Counted from the stretch's first letter, positions 21,550-32,739 are shown. The stretch: DNA of 64,000 bases from Bullera alba (GCA_001600095.1 BCIX01000001.1:1488001-1552000); one strand, 5' to 3'. Made by a program: numbers and translations. The notes: a model not told the origin generated them from the letters alone.

Positions 21550-22478
21550 TTAGGCATGATCGCGCTGCCTGTATACCACGTCCAGCCAGCTACAGCCCCC
21601 AAACAGAACACTGCGCGAGTGAGCGGCAATTGAACTACAGTCAGGATCCACAATGTCCCAATGGGGGGAGCCTGTGATTGTTAGTGGAGGGCGCAATGTG
21701 ATCAGTATGGATCAGACTGACCTGCTGGGTTGTCATTGACCATCCGGCATTGTTGACCAGCCAGATCATTCTCGTTCCCGATAGTATCGACGCCGCCATG
21801 AGGAACGATATCGTCACCCTACTGTCCGAATGGCGATTTGCTGTACAACGTCGAATCAGTTCTAAGTTTGCGTACATCACTGCACGGAGCGACCTACTGT
21901 AGAACACTAGAACGCCTAATGCTGACGAGCGGTTGGTTCAGCGGACGTTGTATGTCATTCTCGCAGGACAACATGAGACTCACTAGGAATCGCTTTCAGC
22001 ATGTCCGCGACAAGCTCATCTAGCGTCGGACGATGTTGATACTGCAAATGGACCAGGCTGCCCATTCATCAGTTCAGGTGTCCTCAAAACGCATTGCGAG
22101 TATCGCATCCTCGTCACGGCTCACTTACATATTCAGTAGGAGGTAGAGGAACACGAAAGGCACAGTGGTGATCAGGCTGTCGAACACCTCATCCCACCAT
22201 TTCTCATTATCATCCCTCTCGTCCACCTCCTCGCTTGCTCCTGCTCTCGCTATAGGCACTCCCGCCTCATCATCTTCTTCGTCATCTTCGTAGTCGACAT
22301 CCTCCTGGCCGTCGCGGCCGGCAATATCGAGGGCTTCTTGAATCACGTCCGGCTGGAGAATCTCATCGATGTCCAAGAGAGGTTTCGTCGTGCTCTGTCT
22401 TGCAGCACGCGGTGATTTTAGCGGTATCCTATTCCGCAGAGTGCTCGGCTCGTCCGGTATATCTTCCACTATAGCCAT
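21550..22478 (-). CDS. DUF7719-like multi-pass membrane protein
   Basis: I reassembled it across four introns from MAIVEDIPDEPSTLRNR (22476-22478) to TAA 21550-21552. An acidic cytosolic N-terminus ('EDVDYEDDEEDDEAG') precedes hydrophobic segments 'LITTVPFVFLYLLLNILVHL', 'AIPSVLVFYTN', 'SFLMAASILSGTRMIWLVNN' and 'LTRAVFCLGAVAGWTWYTG'. The motif 'APPIGTLWILTVVQLPL' resembles the 'APPLGTLWVW' signature I associate with the fungal family DUF7719, function unknown. There are about four membrane helices and roughly 235 residues. The family assignment is from memory of the motif and is moderately sure; the gene structure is well supported by the consistent splice sites. Confidence 0.7.
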
Positions 22479-22797
22479 GGTCGGATATGATCTGGCTGTA
22501 TGAAATGAAGTGCAGGACTATCCACTTCTTGCAAAGTCCCAATACTGTCGCGGAACTCTGAAACTCGGCGAAGTGGACGCGGCACGTTGCCGAAGCCGAG
22601 CGTTTCATGTGACGACTGAACTGCTCCGAACGCTCTCTGTCCGGGACGCTATACATGAGGCTGCAGACACACTGTCAGACACGAATCAAGAGTCATCAAG
22701 GGATAGTACTGGCTATGGAAGATCGAAAGGGTTGGAGTGGTAGTTGTACATAATGTCTAAATGTCCGTAGCTCAAGCTTCCTCGGTATCACCGTTGC
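22479..22797. other. intergenic
   Basis: Promoter of the DUF7719-like gene and 3' flank of the CBS/PB1 gene, both minus strand. No gene seen. Confidence 0.4.
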
Positions 22798-25700
22798 TCA
22801 CTTGCTCGACCTGCTCGCAATGAAGACTCCGATGATCACCACGCCCAAAAAGCCAATCGCCGCAGGCAGAGCCATCTCCTTTGGCAATACTCCAGCGATG
22901 AGATCCTCCTTGTGATGCGAGTGCACGACACCCTTCTTGCCGAAAGTCGGTTCTGTGGCAGGGTCTGCCGACGGCTGCTCCATCTTCTCTTCCTCCTTTT
23001 CGATCCCCTTGACCTCGTGCTCGACCTTGAGGAGTTGCTCAACTGCCTTGTCGCCACCCTGGTCCCTGGCGGCCTCTTCCCACGATTTGCCTCCGTCGAC
23101 GAGTAACAGCACTCTGTCCTGTTTCTGTCCTCGGGCAATCTTGACAGCATCGGTCACGTCGCCGTCGGCAGTGATGGTGACTAGGTCGCCCTCGTCATCG
23201 GTGTAGCTGAGCGAGAAGTTGTTGGGGTCGGGAAGGTGAACCTTGACGACGTCCTCCGTCGAGTCCGAGGTCGTGGGTTCAGACTGGAAGAAGGGGTCGG
23301 TAGCCAGTTTTCCAGCCACGATGTCCCTCAGCAACTCGTACGAGTCATGTCGAGCTTGGAAACGATGTGTTCTTCCAGACGGCGTCCTGAACTTGAAGAT
23401 GTACGTTCCGTCGTCGACAGGCAGGTTTGGTGCGGCGACAGAGCTCGGCGCACCTCCCTTGGCGACCTCGGACCCGTTGTCATCGGCTACTGACGCAGAG
23501 TCGTTTGGCATGACCTCGGAGATGGGAGAAGTCACGCTAGACAGGCCGCGAGAGTGATGCGGTCGGGACGGCGTATCAGGTCGGTCGGACGCCGAGACCA
23601 CGGAAGCAGTGTCGTCGTCACCACCAGCGTTGCCGTTGATCGCGTCGAAGAACTTGCCCCACATAGGGCCACCACTCGAGTTGTTCTGGTCCTCGTTCAT
23701 CGTCTCGATCTGATAATGCACTCAGCTTGGTTCGCAAGCGCTAGATCAAGGAGCTTACTTGTTCGAGAGTCGCGTATGTGAGCTTGAGAACATCAACTAT
23801 GCCAACCAAGCGACCATCCTCCTCGACCACGGGAAGGTTGAGGTAATGTCCAGCTGTTCGTCATGTTAGCTTGCTTTCGTCGTGACTTGGCTCTACTCAC
23901 TGTGCATCTTCTTTAACGCATCTTGCACAATCATGGTAGGAGGAGCGGTGTCGGGGTGAGGGGTCATCACTCGGACCACACTGCATCTTCCGGCGTCCAG
24001 ACCAGCGGCAATCACTCGAAGCACAATGTCTTTCGAGGTGAAGATACCGGCAATCTTGGGGATACTGCCGTTCGTGCTCACACCAGATACTGCCGAGGTG
24101 CCAGAGTTGGTCTCCATGACGCAGACGGCTGTTGTCCTTCGCTCCTTCATGAGTCTGGCGGCTTCACGGACCGAAGTTCTTGGTGTGACGGTGGGTGGGG
24201 ATGAGCCTCGTTCCATGACTGAGGTGAGGTCTGGCAGAGCCATTCGGTCTCTCAGCGCATCAACGTACGCGAGCATGGCCGCGGCCTGAGGGTTGGAAGC
24301 GAGACCCGGTCCAAGTTCAGTCTGAACACCGGCAAGAGCGGCCGAAAGCTGGGAAGTAGCGGTCGATCCTCGTTCGACCTTGGCAAGAGCCTCGTGGAAG
24401 ACCTTGGTGATGTCGAGAAGACCGACAACATCGCCGTCATCATTGCAGACGGGCTGATAGATGTCAGCTATGATTACAATAAGCAATTAGCTATTACTCA
24501 CTAAGTGTCGGAAGCCTCGAGACACCATAAGTTGAAGGGCCTCAGTGGCAGAAGTCGAATCTCGGGTCACCATTGGGTTCTTGGTCATGATCTGGGAGAC
24601 AGAGGTATTTCTGGGGTCCAAACCCTCGGCAGTGACCTATGTGGCAAGAGATCAGCAAGATTTATGGACGGGAGGCAGAAGACGTACCCTGAATGCAAGA
24701 TCCTTTGCTGTAAAGATACCGCTCAAACCCTCCTCGTCATCAACGACAAGGACACAGTCTGTCCTCTTGGCGGCGCAGAGCTGGGAGGCATCGGCCACGC
24801 TCATGCCCTCAGGTACGGTGAGAGCGGGCGAGGGTTTGAGCCCTGCGACAGTGCCCTTGATCGCCTTCTTTGAACCTCTCTTGCCGCCTGCCGCATCGGC
24901 AAGATTGTTGTTGGAGACGGAAGTACCGCCTCGTTTCTTGTCAAGGTTGCTGCCAATCTTCTTTCGCAGGGCCTTGAAGGAGGAACCCATTTTGGAGGCA
25001 AAGTTGGAGGTGGATTCGGAACGAGACAAACCAGACACGTTTGTGCGAGACACGGACGAATGGTATCGTGGCCGAGTAGGAGCGTCGTCATCGATCACAG
25101 TTGGCAGCGGTGTTCCGTCAGTCGGAATTGCAGGTAGTGTAGTTGATGATGGGAAGAATGCAGATGCCCGTTTTGACATCGATTTGGATCGTTGCGGTGC
25201 AGGTACAGGAGGTGGAGGCATAGATGTCGATGGTTTGATGTCAGATCCGGATTTGGTGGTAGTTCGAGTCAGGTTGGCAGATGTAGTCGACGAGGGTAGG
25301 CCGATTGGAGGAGCAGGAGCATCGTTGGGAGAGACGGATCGAATAGAGGCAGGTGGTGTTGCCAGGGGAATTTGAGTCGTGGCAGGGGGTTGGAGTGTGT
25401 CGGTGTTTGGGAACGAGTCGGAAGTCGACATTGGCGGAGTGGGCAGAGGAGATGGAAGGTCGGTCGAAGCGAAAGAGGAGGTCTGAGCGTGGGACATGGG
25501 AGCACAGAGAAAGAGGATGAGCGGGATGGAGAGAGGGAGAAGAGGTTCCGAGCGGAGGGCGATGCGGCGGGATGCAGACAAAGGAGTGAGGAAGAGGGAT
25601 GTTTTTTCCGTGCCCACGTCACCGATGGACATGTGGAAAGACGGTAAGAGAAGGCAGGTAGGTCCTCCCAGCCACACGCTACGGGTACTCCACCGGCGAG

Positions 25701-25992
25701 GGCAGCAGCCATGTTGACATGCCTTTGCGTGATTGATGGATCGGAAGGGTGGAAGGGTTGAGGCAAGGAAAGAAGGTGAAGTGATGGGGAAGATAGATGC
25801 CTCATTGGACACCGTACTCACCTCGTCTCTCTTGCTCTGCTTCCTTCTAGTGTCTGCCGCTGGGCTGCTGTTAAAGCTCATCGCGGATGCTTGCGGATTG
25901 GGCGAGGCTGGTCTGTGAGCGGATGATGAAGGTGAGTCAGGTGTAGAGTAATGTCTCTGCAATCCGCTTGATGGGACTGGGATGCGGGACAT
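22798..25992 (-). CDS. mug70: CBS-domain/PB1-domain membrane-anchored protein (Mug70-like)
   Basis: Adenosine-ligand-sensing type CBS protein related to fission yeast Mug70. Start MSRIPVPSSGLQRHYSTP (25990-25992). First CBS pair: 'MSVADASQLCAAKRTDCVLV' and 'GIFTAKDLAFRV'. Second pair: 'SVREAARLMKERRTTAVCVM', 'GIFTSKDIVLRVIAAGLDAG' and 'LPVVEEDGRLVGIVDVLKL'. A PB1 domain follows ('IFKFRTPSGRTHRFQA' to 'SLSYTDDEGDLVTITADGD'). The C-terminal tail anchor is 'AAIGFLGVVIIGVFIAS', stop 22798-22800. The N-terminal part is unusual: a GTGAGT donor after the first 57 codons and an acceptor 849 bases on (24973-25821) could be spliced, or the whole stretch read in frame. Possible alternative starts are at 25497 and 24990. 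Confidence 0.88.
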
Positions 25993-26404
25993 GAAAGTAC
26001 CTCTCTTGAGGCAATGTGTGATAGATGTTGTCGAGGAGCTGGTGTTGATGAAAGCTCTCAATCCTGTTTGCCTGTCGAGGTTGTTGATGTTGTCCCGATT
26101 AGCTTGCTCGCAGAATCCTGACCTCCTGATTGTCAAAAGTGAGACAACGCGTTGGACGCGTCAAATCCTCGATTAGGACTGGTTACGGCACCACTAATCC
26201 GGGCTCTAAGCTTGGATTGCTCCCGTTAATGACCGTTTCATCTTGATGAATACCACGTCAGTGACTATAGCCATGCATCGGCCAGGCTTATCAGGGGTGC
26301 TTCGACCTCCACTCCAGCCAGCGATGTCCATCAACTCATCAGGCTGCAGGCTATCAGACTATGCCTTGACCACATCATCACCAAACAGGGTCAAGCGCAA
26401 CGTC
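25993..26404. other. divergent promoter, CBS/PB1 gene / prefoldin 4
   Basis: Shared upstream region. No separate gene; the minus-strand frame stays open to 26136, upstream of the chosen start, without protein-like composition. Confidence 0.4.
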
Positions 26405-27010
26405 ATGAGCTTAGTGAGTATGCTGAGTGAATATGTAGCTCCAGAGCTCACCGTGGGTCTAGCTACCGCCTGAAGACGAGGATTCGGACGGAGTCGAGGT
26501 TGCCTGGGGTGAGCTGTCTGCTCTGCACTTAAGCTGGTAGCTCATACTGTGGCAGAGGATCAGCAACGCATAAACACATTTTCGAAGTTAAATAACAGGC
26601 TTTCCGACATCCAAGACCAGCTCAAGTCGAAGCAGGTCAGTTAGCTGCCGACGCGATCGTCTCTGCGTCCTGATAGCTAAACTCCCAACAGGAGGAGAAG
26701 GACTACTACGATGATCTATCGACGGAACTTGAGCTGGCAGATGAGGATGAGCCAGTGCTGTATAAGCTAGGAGAGACTTTCTTCCATTTGCCCCTGAGAG
26801 ATGCTAGGCGGCAGCTGAAGAGCGATATCAAGCGGTATGACGGGGAGATTGGCAAATTGCAAGAAAGAGCAGAAGAGTGCGAGAAGGGTATGAAGGATCT
26901 CAAGGTCCAGCTGTAAGTGTAGCCAAGGCCTCTACGATGTACGAAGCTGACCATTTGATAGCTATGCCAAATTCGGCAAGCAGATAAACCTGGAAACAAC
27001 ACCCGAGTAG
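26405..27010 (+). CDS. GIM3: prefoldin subunit 4
   Basis: Beta-type subunit of the hexameric prefoldin chaperone, which hands unfolded actin and tubulin to the chaperonin CCT. Exons 26405-26413, 26463-26508, 26556-26635, 26692-26912 and 26962-27010 sum to 405 bases, 134 residues, the usual length. The assembled start MSLLPPEDEDSDGVEVAWED runs into the conserved 'EDQQRINTFSKLNNRL'. The middle shows 'YKLGETFFHLPLRDA', the hairpin region of Pfd4, between two coiled-coil helices. It ends 'KFGKQINLETTPE'. The first coding exon is only nine bases (Met-Ser-Leu); it is supported by a consensus GTGAGT donor and a CTCAC branch site. Confidence 0.92.
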
Positions 27011-27098
27011 AACCCTTGCCTGCCTGCAACTATCACGACTTGTGCCATCTAGACGATGCATTGATGATCATCCTGCAGATCAGCGTCATTTTGTTTTA

Positions 27099-28255
27099 TC
27101 ACTGGCCACCTTCAGCCTCTCCGACTTCTGCCTCGGCGTCTCGAGCCTTCGCCTCAGCCTCTTCTCTCTCCCTTTTCTTCCTCTTGTGCTTTTTCGCCTT
27201 GTCCGCGTTCCTCGTCTTGATCCTGGCAGCTTTTATCTCCGCCTTGGAATATAACACGCCAATCTCCTTATCTGCAGCTGCCTTCTCTCGTTTGGTTCGC
27301 TTTTTGACAACTTGCGGCCCATGTCCTTCGAATCCTTCTGGCTGCGTTTGCCGCTCCGGTTCCTCTGATGGAAGAGCATCTCCTTTGCCGGCCTGCTCTG
27401 GTAAGGGGTAGGGTTGACCAGGGATGTACTGTCCTAATGCACGTAATTGATCAAGCCTCTCTCGCAGGATCCGCCGCGCAGCTATCCTGTTGGTCTCTCT
27501 GGACCGGCTCGGCTGAGCTTGTATTCTGATCCCCGTGGGAATATGTTTTAGGGACACCGAAGTGTTGAGTTTATTAATTGCTTGACCGCCCGGTCCACTA
27601 CCTGTTCTCGCCGTCAACATCCGACAACCTTAGTCCTTGAATCATCGGACTCACCTCGAACGAATTGCTCCTCAATCTCAGAGTCTGGTATGACGATAGG
27701 ATTATGGACGGATAGAAGCTTGTTGAGGCGTTTGATCCCTGATGGCAGTCTGGGTCTCTGTATCGCTGGCGGGGGTGCGACCTTATCTCTTCCCCTGGCA
27801 TGTTGGGTCTGTCATGGAGTGTCAACGAGATTCTCCACGCGAAACGTCCAGTGCCAACTCACATTATCGTCTTCTGTCAGGTCTTCCAATTCATCGAATT
27901 CACCGCCATCCTCGTCTGCCATGAAGTCGAACGAATCCTTACTCATCACCGCAGCTTCTTCATGCGAACCAATGGTCTCGCCCGTGTCCTCGCTCTTCGC
28001 GGCTTTCGCGCTTTCCTGCGCAGGTCGCGTTTGCGCAATCTTTTCCACTTTGGTCTTCTTGGGAGGCTTTGACAGTCTTCCGCTGCTGGCGAACTCCCGT
28101 CGGGCAAGTATCTGCGCGACACTCCAGGTACTGCATCCTGCGAGGTAGGTGTGATCTGCCGAAGACTTGGGGTTTCGTAATAGGCCCCGGCTCGTAGCAT
28201 GCCCAGCGCTGATGAACGCCCTCGAGCTGAGGACAGCTCCTTTGATGGCCGACAT
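27099..28255 (-). CDS. mitochondrial GGQ release-factor-like protein (MTRFR/C12orf65 type)
   Basis: Member of the class I release-factor family that lacks stop-codon-reading domains and releases peptides from stalled mitochondrial ribosomes. Exon 1 is 27863-28255, followed by a 54-base intron 27809-27862 and a second intron near 27606-27656 that splits the codon just before the catalytic motif. The GGQ motif appears as 'RGSGPGGQAINKLNTSVSLK', where GGQ contacts the peptidyl-transferase centre. The N-terminus MSAIKGAVLSSRAFISAG is basic and free of acids, as in a mitochondrial presequence. The C-terminus is a Lys/Arg/Glu-rich helix (KHKRKKREREEAEAKA) that would bind rRNA. Which paralogue group it belongs to is less sure than the family. 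Confidence 0.85.
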
Positions 28256-28463
28256 GATACTCTTCCAGCCGGTAGAGCGGGCGTTCCGAACAGGACTGGC
28301 CAGGACGAATATCGGTGGAGATTGGTCTCGGCAAGATATACGGAATGCTCAAGGCAGGAGGACTGCCCTGTTCTGCCTAAGCTCAGCCAAGCCTGGAGGC
28401 GTGGCTGCGCTTAGTTCTGCCCTGTTCTCTGCGGCTCGGTAGTTGCTCAGTACTGGTAAGGTT

Positions 28464-28477
28464 TAGTGACAGTACTT
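28464..28477 (+). repeat. 14-bp direct repeat, left copy (putative target-site duplication)
   Basis: TAGTGACAGTACTT, identical to the copy at 28885-28898, with a retroelement-like segment between them. Confidence 0.65.
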
Positions 28478-28884
28478 TTACATCGATCTGAGCGGTATGT
28501 ACGTTTCCGGGAAGTCTAAAATTGTAATCCTCTTTCCAAGCTCCGCTAACAAAGCAATCCTAATTCTAAACGAAGATCCGATTAGGAACTCCTTCCACCA
28601 GCGTCCGGGTTATAGCTCTTCGCCTAGCCAGCGAAACGCTGACCGTGGTGACGAAGTGGCCGTACGCCCCGGGCTGTAACTTCTTCTTAATCCTCTCTAG
28701 AGTCCCTCCTGTGCCTCCGTCCATAAGCCCACCCGACGAAAATACGATTGGGTGAAACTGGCCCAGCTGTAGTATCCTCGAGCCCGTCACAGCAACCCCT
28801 GCTATCTTGTCCGAGGCGGCTTGTTTGAGCTTCACCAATGCAGTGAGTCGTGCGCGATCCCACATTGTTCCACCTTCTCCTCGG
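28478..28884 (-). mobile_element. truncated LINE-like retrotransposon remnant
   Basis: A 407-base segment bounded by perfect 14-base direct repeats. On the minus strand it carries a 99-residue frame (28566-28865) with 'LGQFHPIVFSSGGLMDGGT', resembling a block I associate with the C-terminal part of fungal non-LTR reverse transcriptases. The minus-strand 3' end meets the left repeat at a short A run, compatible with target-primed insertion. It is too short to encode an active element, so a 5'-truncated, inactive copy is inferred. Family is uncertain. Confidence 0.5.
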
Positions 28885-28898
28885 TAGTGACAGTACTT
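28885..28898 (+). repeat. 14-bp direct repeat, right copy (putative target-site duplication)
   Basis: Second perfect copy of TAGTGACAGTACTT, 421 bases after the first. Confidence 0.65.
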
Positions 28899-29148
28899 AG
28901 GGAGAGCCAGGAGTTGCCTGGAGTTGTAGCTGAATCTACCTCCGCGCTTAGACAGATCTCCGAAAGACGGACACCGCCGCTTAGCGCCTAGCGCCTATAG
29001 CTACGTCATCATCGAATATCGAGAGCCGCCAACTCATTTCTCTCGTTCGACAGTCAGCGGCTATCGATTGTCTGATTGCGGGAGCGGGTTTCACCTCTAA
29101 CAAGTTTTGCAGCTCGAGGTCAATAGACTACTTTAGACGCAGCTCAAA
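28899..29148. other. promoter region of the dehydrogenase gene
   Basis: No gene seen. Together with 28256-28463 this is the divergent upstream region of the release-factor-like and dehydrogenase genes, into which the LINE-like remnant inserted. Confidence 0.4.
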
Positions 29149-30605
29149 ATGTCCTTCTCATCTTGGTACACCTGGCTGATCGTCAACATGATCCACAAGT
29201 GGGATCTGATCCTGCACTCTGGTGCCCCAGCCTTCTTCTGGGTCAGACCGAAATGGACAGTCGCCGAGATTCCCGATCAAACAGGCAGGGTGAGTCACCA
29301 CTCCATTGCACAACACGTTCCGTGGACCGTATTGGGATCATGCTGATAGGAGACTCAGGTGGTCATTGTGACTGGAGGCAACTCGGGCACAGGATACGCT
29401 ACATGTAAAGCATTATACGACAAGGGTGCCAAAGTCTACCTAGCCTGTCGGGACAAGCAAAGAGGGGAGGAGGCTATTGAGAACATAAAAAAGGGAGGCG
29501 ACTTCTTCGCCGTGGGATTCAAGTTCCCCAAGTCGCCGCCTAAGGACACGGGCAAAAAGGGCGAGCTGGTCTTGATGCAGCTCGACCTAGCGGATATATC
29601 CAGTATAGACTCCTTTGTCAAGGACTTTGAGAGGTGAGGGGAGCATCAGAGCTCGAAGGCTGTTGCTGACTGGGGATCAGTCGCGAATCCAAATTAGACG
29701 TCCTCTTCGGCAATGCAGGTGTCATGGCTTCGTGAGTTACTCTACAGATACGTTCATCAGAAATCTAACTGGGCGTGCCATCAGGCCAGGTGGTCTATAC
29801 ACGAAACAAGGCTACACCCTGCAGTTCGGCACAAATGTGAGTGTGTTCAGGTGCAGAGCACAGAATTTTGAGTCTGACTTTTGCGATGACAGGCTCTTGG
29901 CCATCAGCATTTGGTATCTCTCCTGCTGCCGCTTTTGAACAAGACGTCCCAGGCCAACCCCTCTGATCCACCTAGAGTCATCATGACCTCATCAGCTGGC
30001 CATGCTACCGCTCCCGCCGAGGGTGTCAAGTTCGAATCCGTCATTCGGGACAAGTCAGTACAACCGAACGAGAAGACTGCTGGCGACAAACCCGTCAAAG
30101 GCGCCAACGAACTGGGTAAATGGCCAGAGTACGGTCAGTCGAAATGGGGCAACATAGCCGTGGCTCGTTACGTCCATTGGGTGTATGGCCCCAATGAGGG
30201 TAGGAAGAAGGAAACTGTCAGTCTGGATAAGAAGGCAGGCAACGGAGAAATCATCAGCATCGCCCTTCACCCTGGTCTTATTGCTTCTGGTCTAGGGAGA
30301 CATTTGTCAGGGACCGACTTTGTCTTCAAATGGATGCCTTGGATTGCTGTGAGTAAATCCACTCGGGATGCGGCAAGAGAAACTGACTGTCCGTTGTTCA
30401 GTCGACTATCACCAAAACACCGGCGGATGGAGCAACGAATCAGCTATGGGTGGCTACATGTCCTACTCCACTAGCTCAAAAGTTGAGTGGGGAGTACATA
30501 GTCCCATTCCAGAATGTCGGAGCAGCAAGACCGGATCTGGACGACGGGCCAAAGGTCGAAAGAGTCTGGAACTGGTGTGAAGCGCAGGTTAAGCGCAATG
30601 AGTAG
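29149..30605 (+). CDS. short-chain dehydrogenase/reductase (retinol-dehydrogenase-like)
   Basis: NAD(P)-dependent SDR of the WWOX/retinol dehydrogenase type. The start MSFSSWYTWLIVNMIHK looks membrane-associating. The cofactor motif is 'VVIVTGGNSGTGYATCKAL' (TGxxxGxG), followed by 'DVLFGNAGVMA' (the NAG motif), 'RVIMTSSAGHATAP' carrying the catalytic Ser, and 'YGQSKWGNIAVARY' with the YxxxK pair. 'SIALHPGLIASGLGRHL' follows. The first intron interrupts just before the Rossmann strand ('TGR' then 'VVIVTGG'). An intron after 'KWMPWIA' leads to a last exon ending 'NWCEAQVKRNE', stop 30603-30605. The stop lies 37 bases from the stop of the convergent HDAC gene. The substrate is unknown. Confidence 0.88.
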
Positions 30606-30642
30606 GGCTCGCACAGTGGGATATGGACTTTGCGATCATGTA

Positions 30643-32356
30643 TCATTCACCATGGCACATCAATGTACGATTGATGCGTCCGGCGATGATGCTGAACGGT
30701 TCGATTAGGTCGTCTAGATAGTCGTCGTCGTTCTCATCGGGAGCATGGCCTATTGTAGCTCATTAGTCTTGGTTTGAGCAGAAGATTAGTGATACTTGAC
30801 TCACTGGGCGGGACTTCTAGCGTGAAGGACGGTTGATAGGCCTCATAATGGTCGTGATGCGGTATACTAGCGGCATGCTCCAAGGGTCTGTCCAGCTGTT
30901 GAAGGTCTTAGCGAACCTTTCAGACGTGCGAATGTTGGCTGTGTTACTTACAAGGGCACTGGTAGCCATTGCCCATGCTCTCGCCGTATTGGGGTGATCA
31001 TATCCCCCACCTCCCAATACACACAATGGCACCCTCCAGTTCTTGGCCTTCTGTAGACACCATTCCATTCCTCCGTCGCCACCAAGCGACCAAGCACCAT
31101 ACTGGCCGACCCTGTCACCCGGCAGTCCATCCATACCAAGCTGCAACACGACGTAATCCGGCCTGTAGGCGACTCTGGCAAGCTCGACCATTTCCCACGC
31201 TCGCCAGTACGTCCTCCTTCCAGCGTAAGCTTTTAGGGGGATGGACAGGGTGAATGGGTTTGGGGTATCGGGGTCTGGAAATCCCGAGTGTGACGTGTGC
31301 GGTGGAAAGAATCCTGGAGAGTGGTGATGCATCGATAGAGTGAGCACTTGTGGTGCCTTTGGCAGTCTCTTGCGTGCAGTCTCAATCGTTTGATCCGATG
31401 CTTGATGGTCATTGGGGTATTTCGTTGGTGAGAGAAAGGCTTGAGCGACGCCATCACCATTATGGAGGTCTAAGTCGATGTACATGATCCTCGGACGGTG
31501 TCTTCGCCCGTTATACCCCACTCGTCCAATTCCCTCTTTGCGGAGGAGCATGATTCCTAGGACTATGTCCGCCACGTAGCAAAAACCCGAAGCGCGGTTC
31601 CGCATCGCATGATGACGTCCACCGTCCCAGCAGATGGCGGTGCGGTGAGTGCCATTGGCCAGCAATCGGCATGCAGTCTGCGTAGCAGCCGCTATCATCG
31701 AGGCGTATGTCGGTAGCTCGGCGAACTTAGGACAATCCTCGGACATATCAGCGTGACGTTGGCTTCGACACGAGACTCGCTCACATGCTCTAATCCGTGT
31801 ATGTCCCTTCGTTGCCGTTTGGCCGGGCGATGCGAGGAAGAGTCAGAGCTCGAAGTAGAGCTCTGCGAACGCTCATCATCGTCTGATTCGTCTTCGACGT
31901 ATGGTTTCATCAGGTAATCTAATAAGGAACTCAGTCTTCCTCCCGTAACCACGCTTTGACCGCCGACATACCTACATAATCGGCATCATGGTATCGTTGT
32001 AGGGCCTCCGCGGATCCCAGTTCCAAATCCGGGCTAACTATGATCGCTCGCTCTGTAGAATTCTTGACTTCGCCCACGTCGCTCTCCTTATCGCTGGGAG
32101 GCTTGTTCTCGACTGACTCGTCTGTGGTCGGACTGCCGGGATTCACTTCCAACAGGTCGAATGACTTGACGAGCTCATGGACCATCGATGACCGACCGAG
32201 GTTAGCGGGAAGTTTGTCGGCAGCATCTTGGAGCTCCTGGCTCCATATGTAGGCGACCGGCGGGGGGTTGGCCTCACGGCGGATCTCCTCTAGTTCTTCG
32301 GCGGTAAAAGGTACGACATGCAAATCTAGATAGTTGGGATCGGTCAAGTCGTCCAT
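30643..32356 (-). CDS. class I histone deacetylase (Hos1/HDAC8-like)
   Basis: Zn2+-dependent lysine deacetylase acting on histones or other proteins. Start MDDLTDPNYLDLHVVPF (32354-32356). An N-terminal part with 'PPPVAYIWSQELQDAADKLP' is interrupted by a Ser/Asp-rich insert and the basic 'HRPAKRQRRD'. The catalytic core has 'GGRHHAMRNRASGFCYVADI' (charge-relay His pair), 'IMYIDLDLHNGDG' (Zn ligands Asp and His), 'LQLGMDGLPGD' (third Zn ligand Asp) and 'VLGGGGYDHPNTARAWA' with the catalytic Tyr. The last exon ends 'FSIIAGRINRTLMCHGE', stop 30643-30645. All key residues are present, so it should be active. Assignment to Hos1 rather than other class I groups rests on the divergent core and long inserts. 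Confidence 0.88.
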
Positions 32357-32739
32357 GACTGTTTTGGTGCCGACACCGTTCTGACACAGTGAGAGAGAGT
32401 ACACAGAGACACTGAGGGGTAGGAGATCACTAGCTAATTCTCTACTGTAGTATATCGGTGCTGCAGCAAGGTCAAGGTCAGAGCAGTCAGAGCAGTCAGA
32501 GCCTCAGAGGAGCCGGCCTCGCGGCCAGACATTACAAGAACACGGTAAGAGCTGGGGCTCCGCAATCCTTAATCCTATCGCGGCAACTTGCCGTCAATGC
32601 CTTTGATCCATCGAGGTCCAAGTCCAACATACAAGTCAACAGCCTGTCTACCGTGCTTCAACCACTGACAGCCTGCGAGCGTGACCACAGCCCACACGCG
32701 ACAGATTAAGGCGGAGTGCGAAACCCAGAGTTCTTGGTT
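32357..32739. other. divergent promoter, HDAC / ALG3
   Basis: No gene seen. It contains a short tandem array of 'tcagagcag' units around 32475-32510. Confidence 0.5.

Noticed and set aside
24545..25375. 276-codon plus-strand frame inside the CBS/PB1 gene
   Set aside because: It is antisense to the Pro/Ser-rich and CBS-coding exons and is Gly/Arg/Val-rich, as expected of a shadow.
32468..32512. 'tcagagcag' units as a CRISPR-like or regulatory array
   Set aside because: Only about two to three contiguous short units with no spacers; a simple tandem repeat in a fungal promoter.
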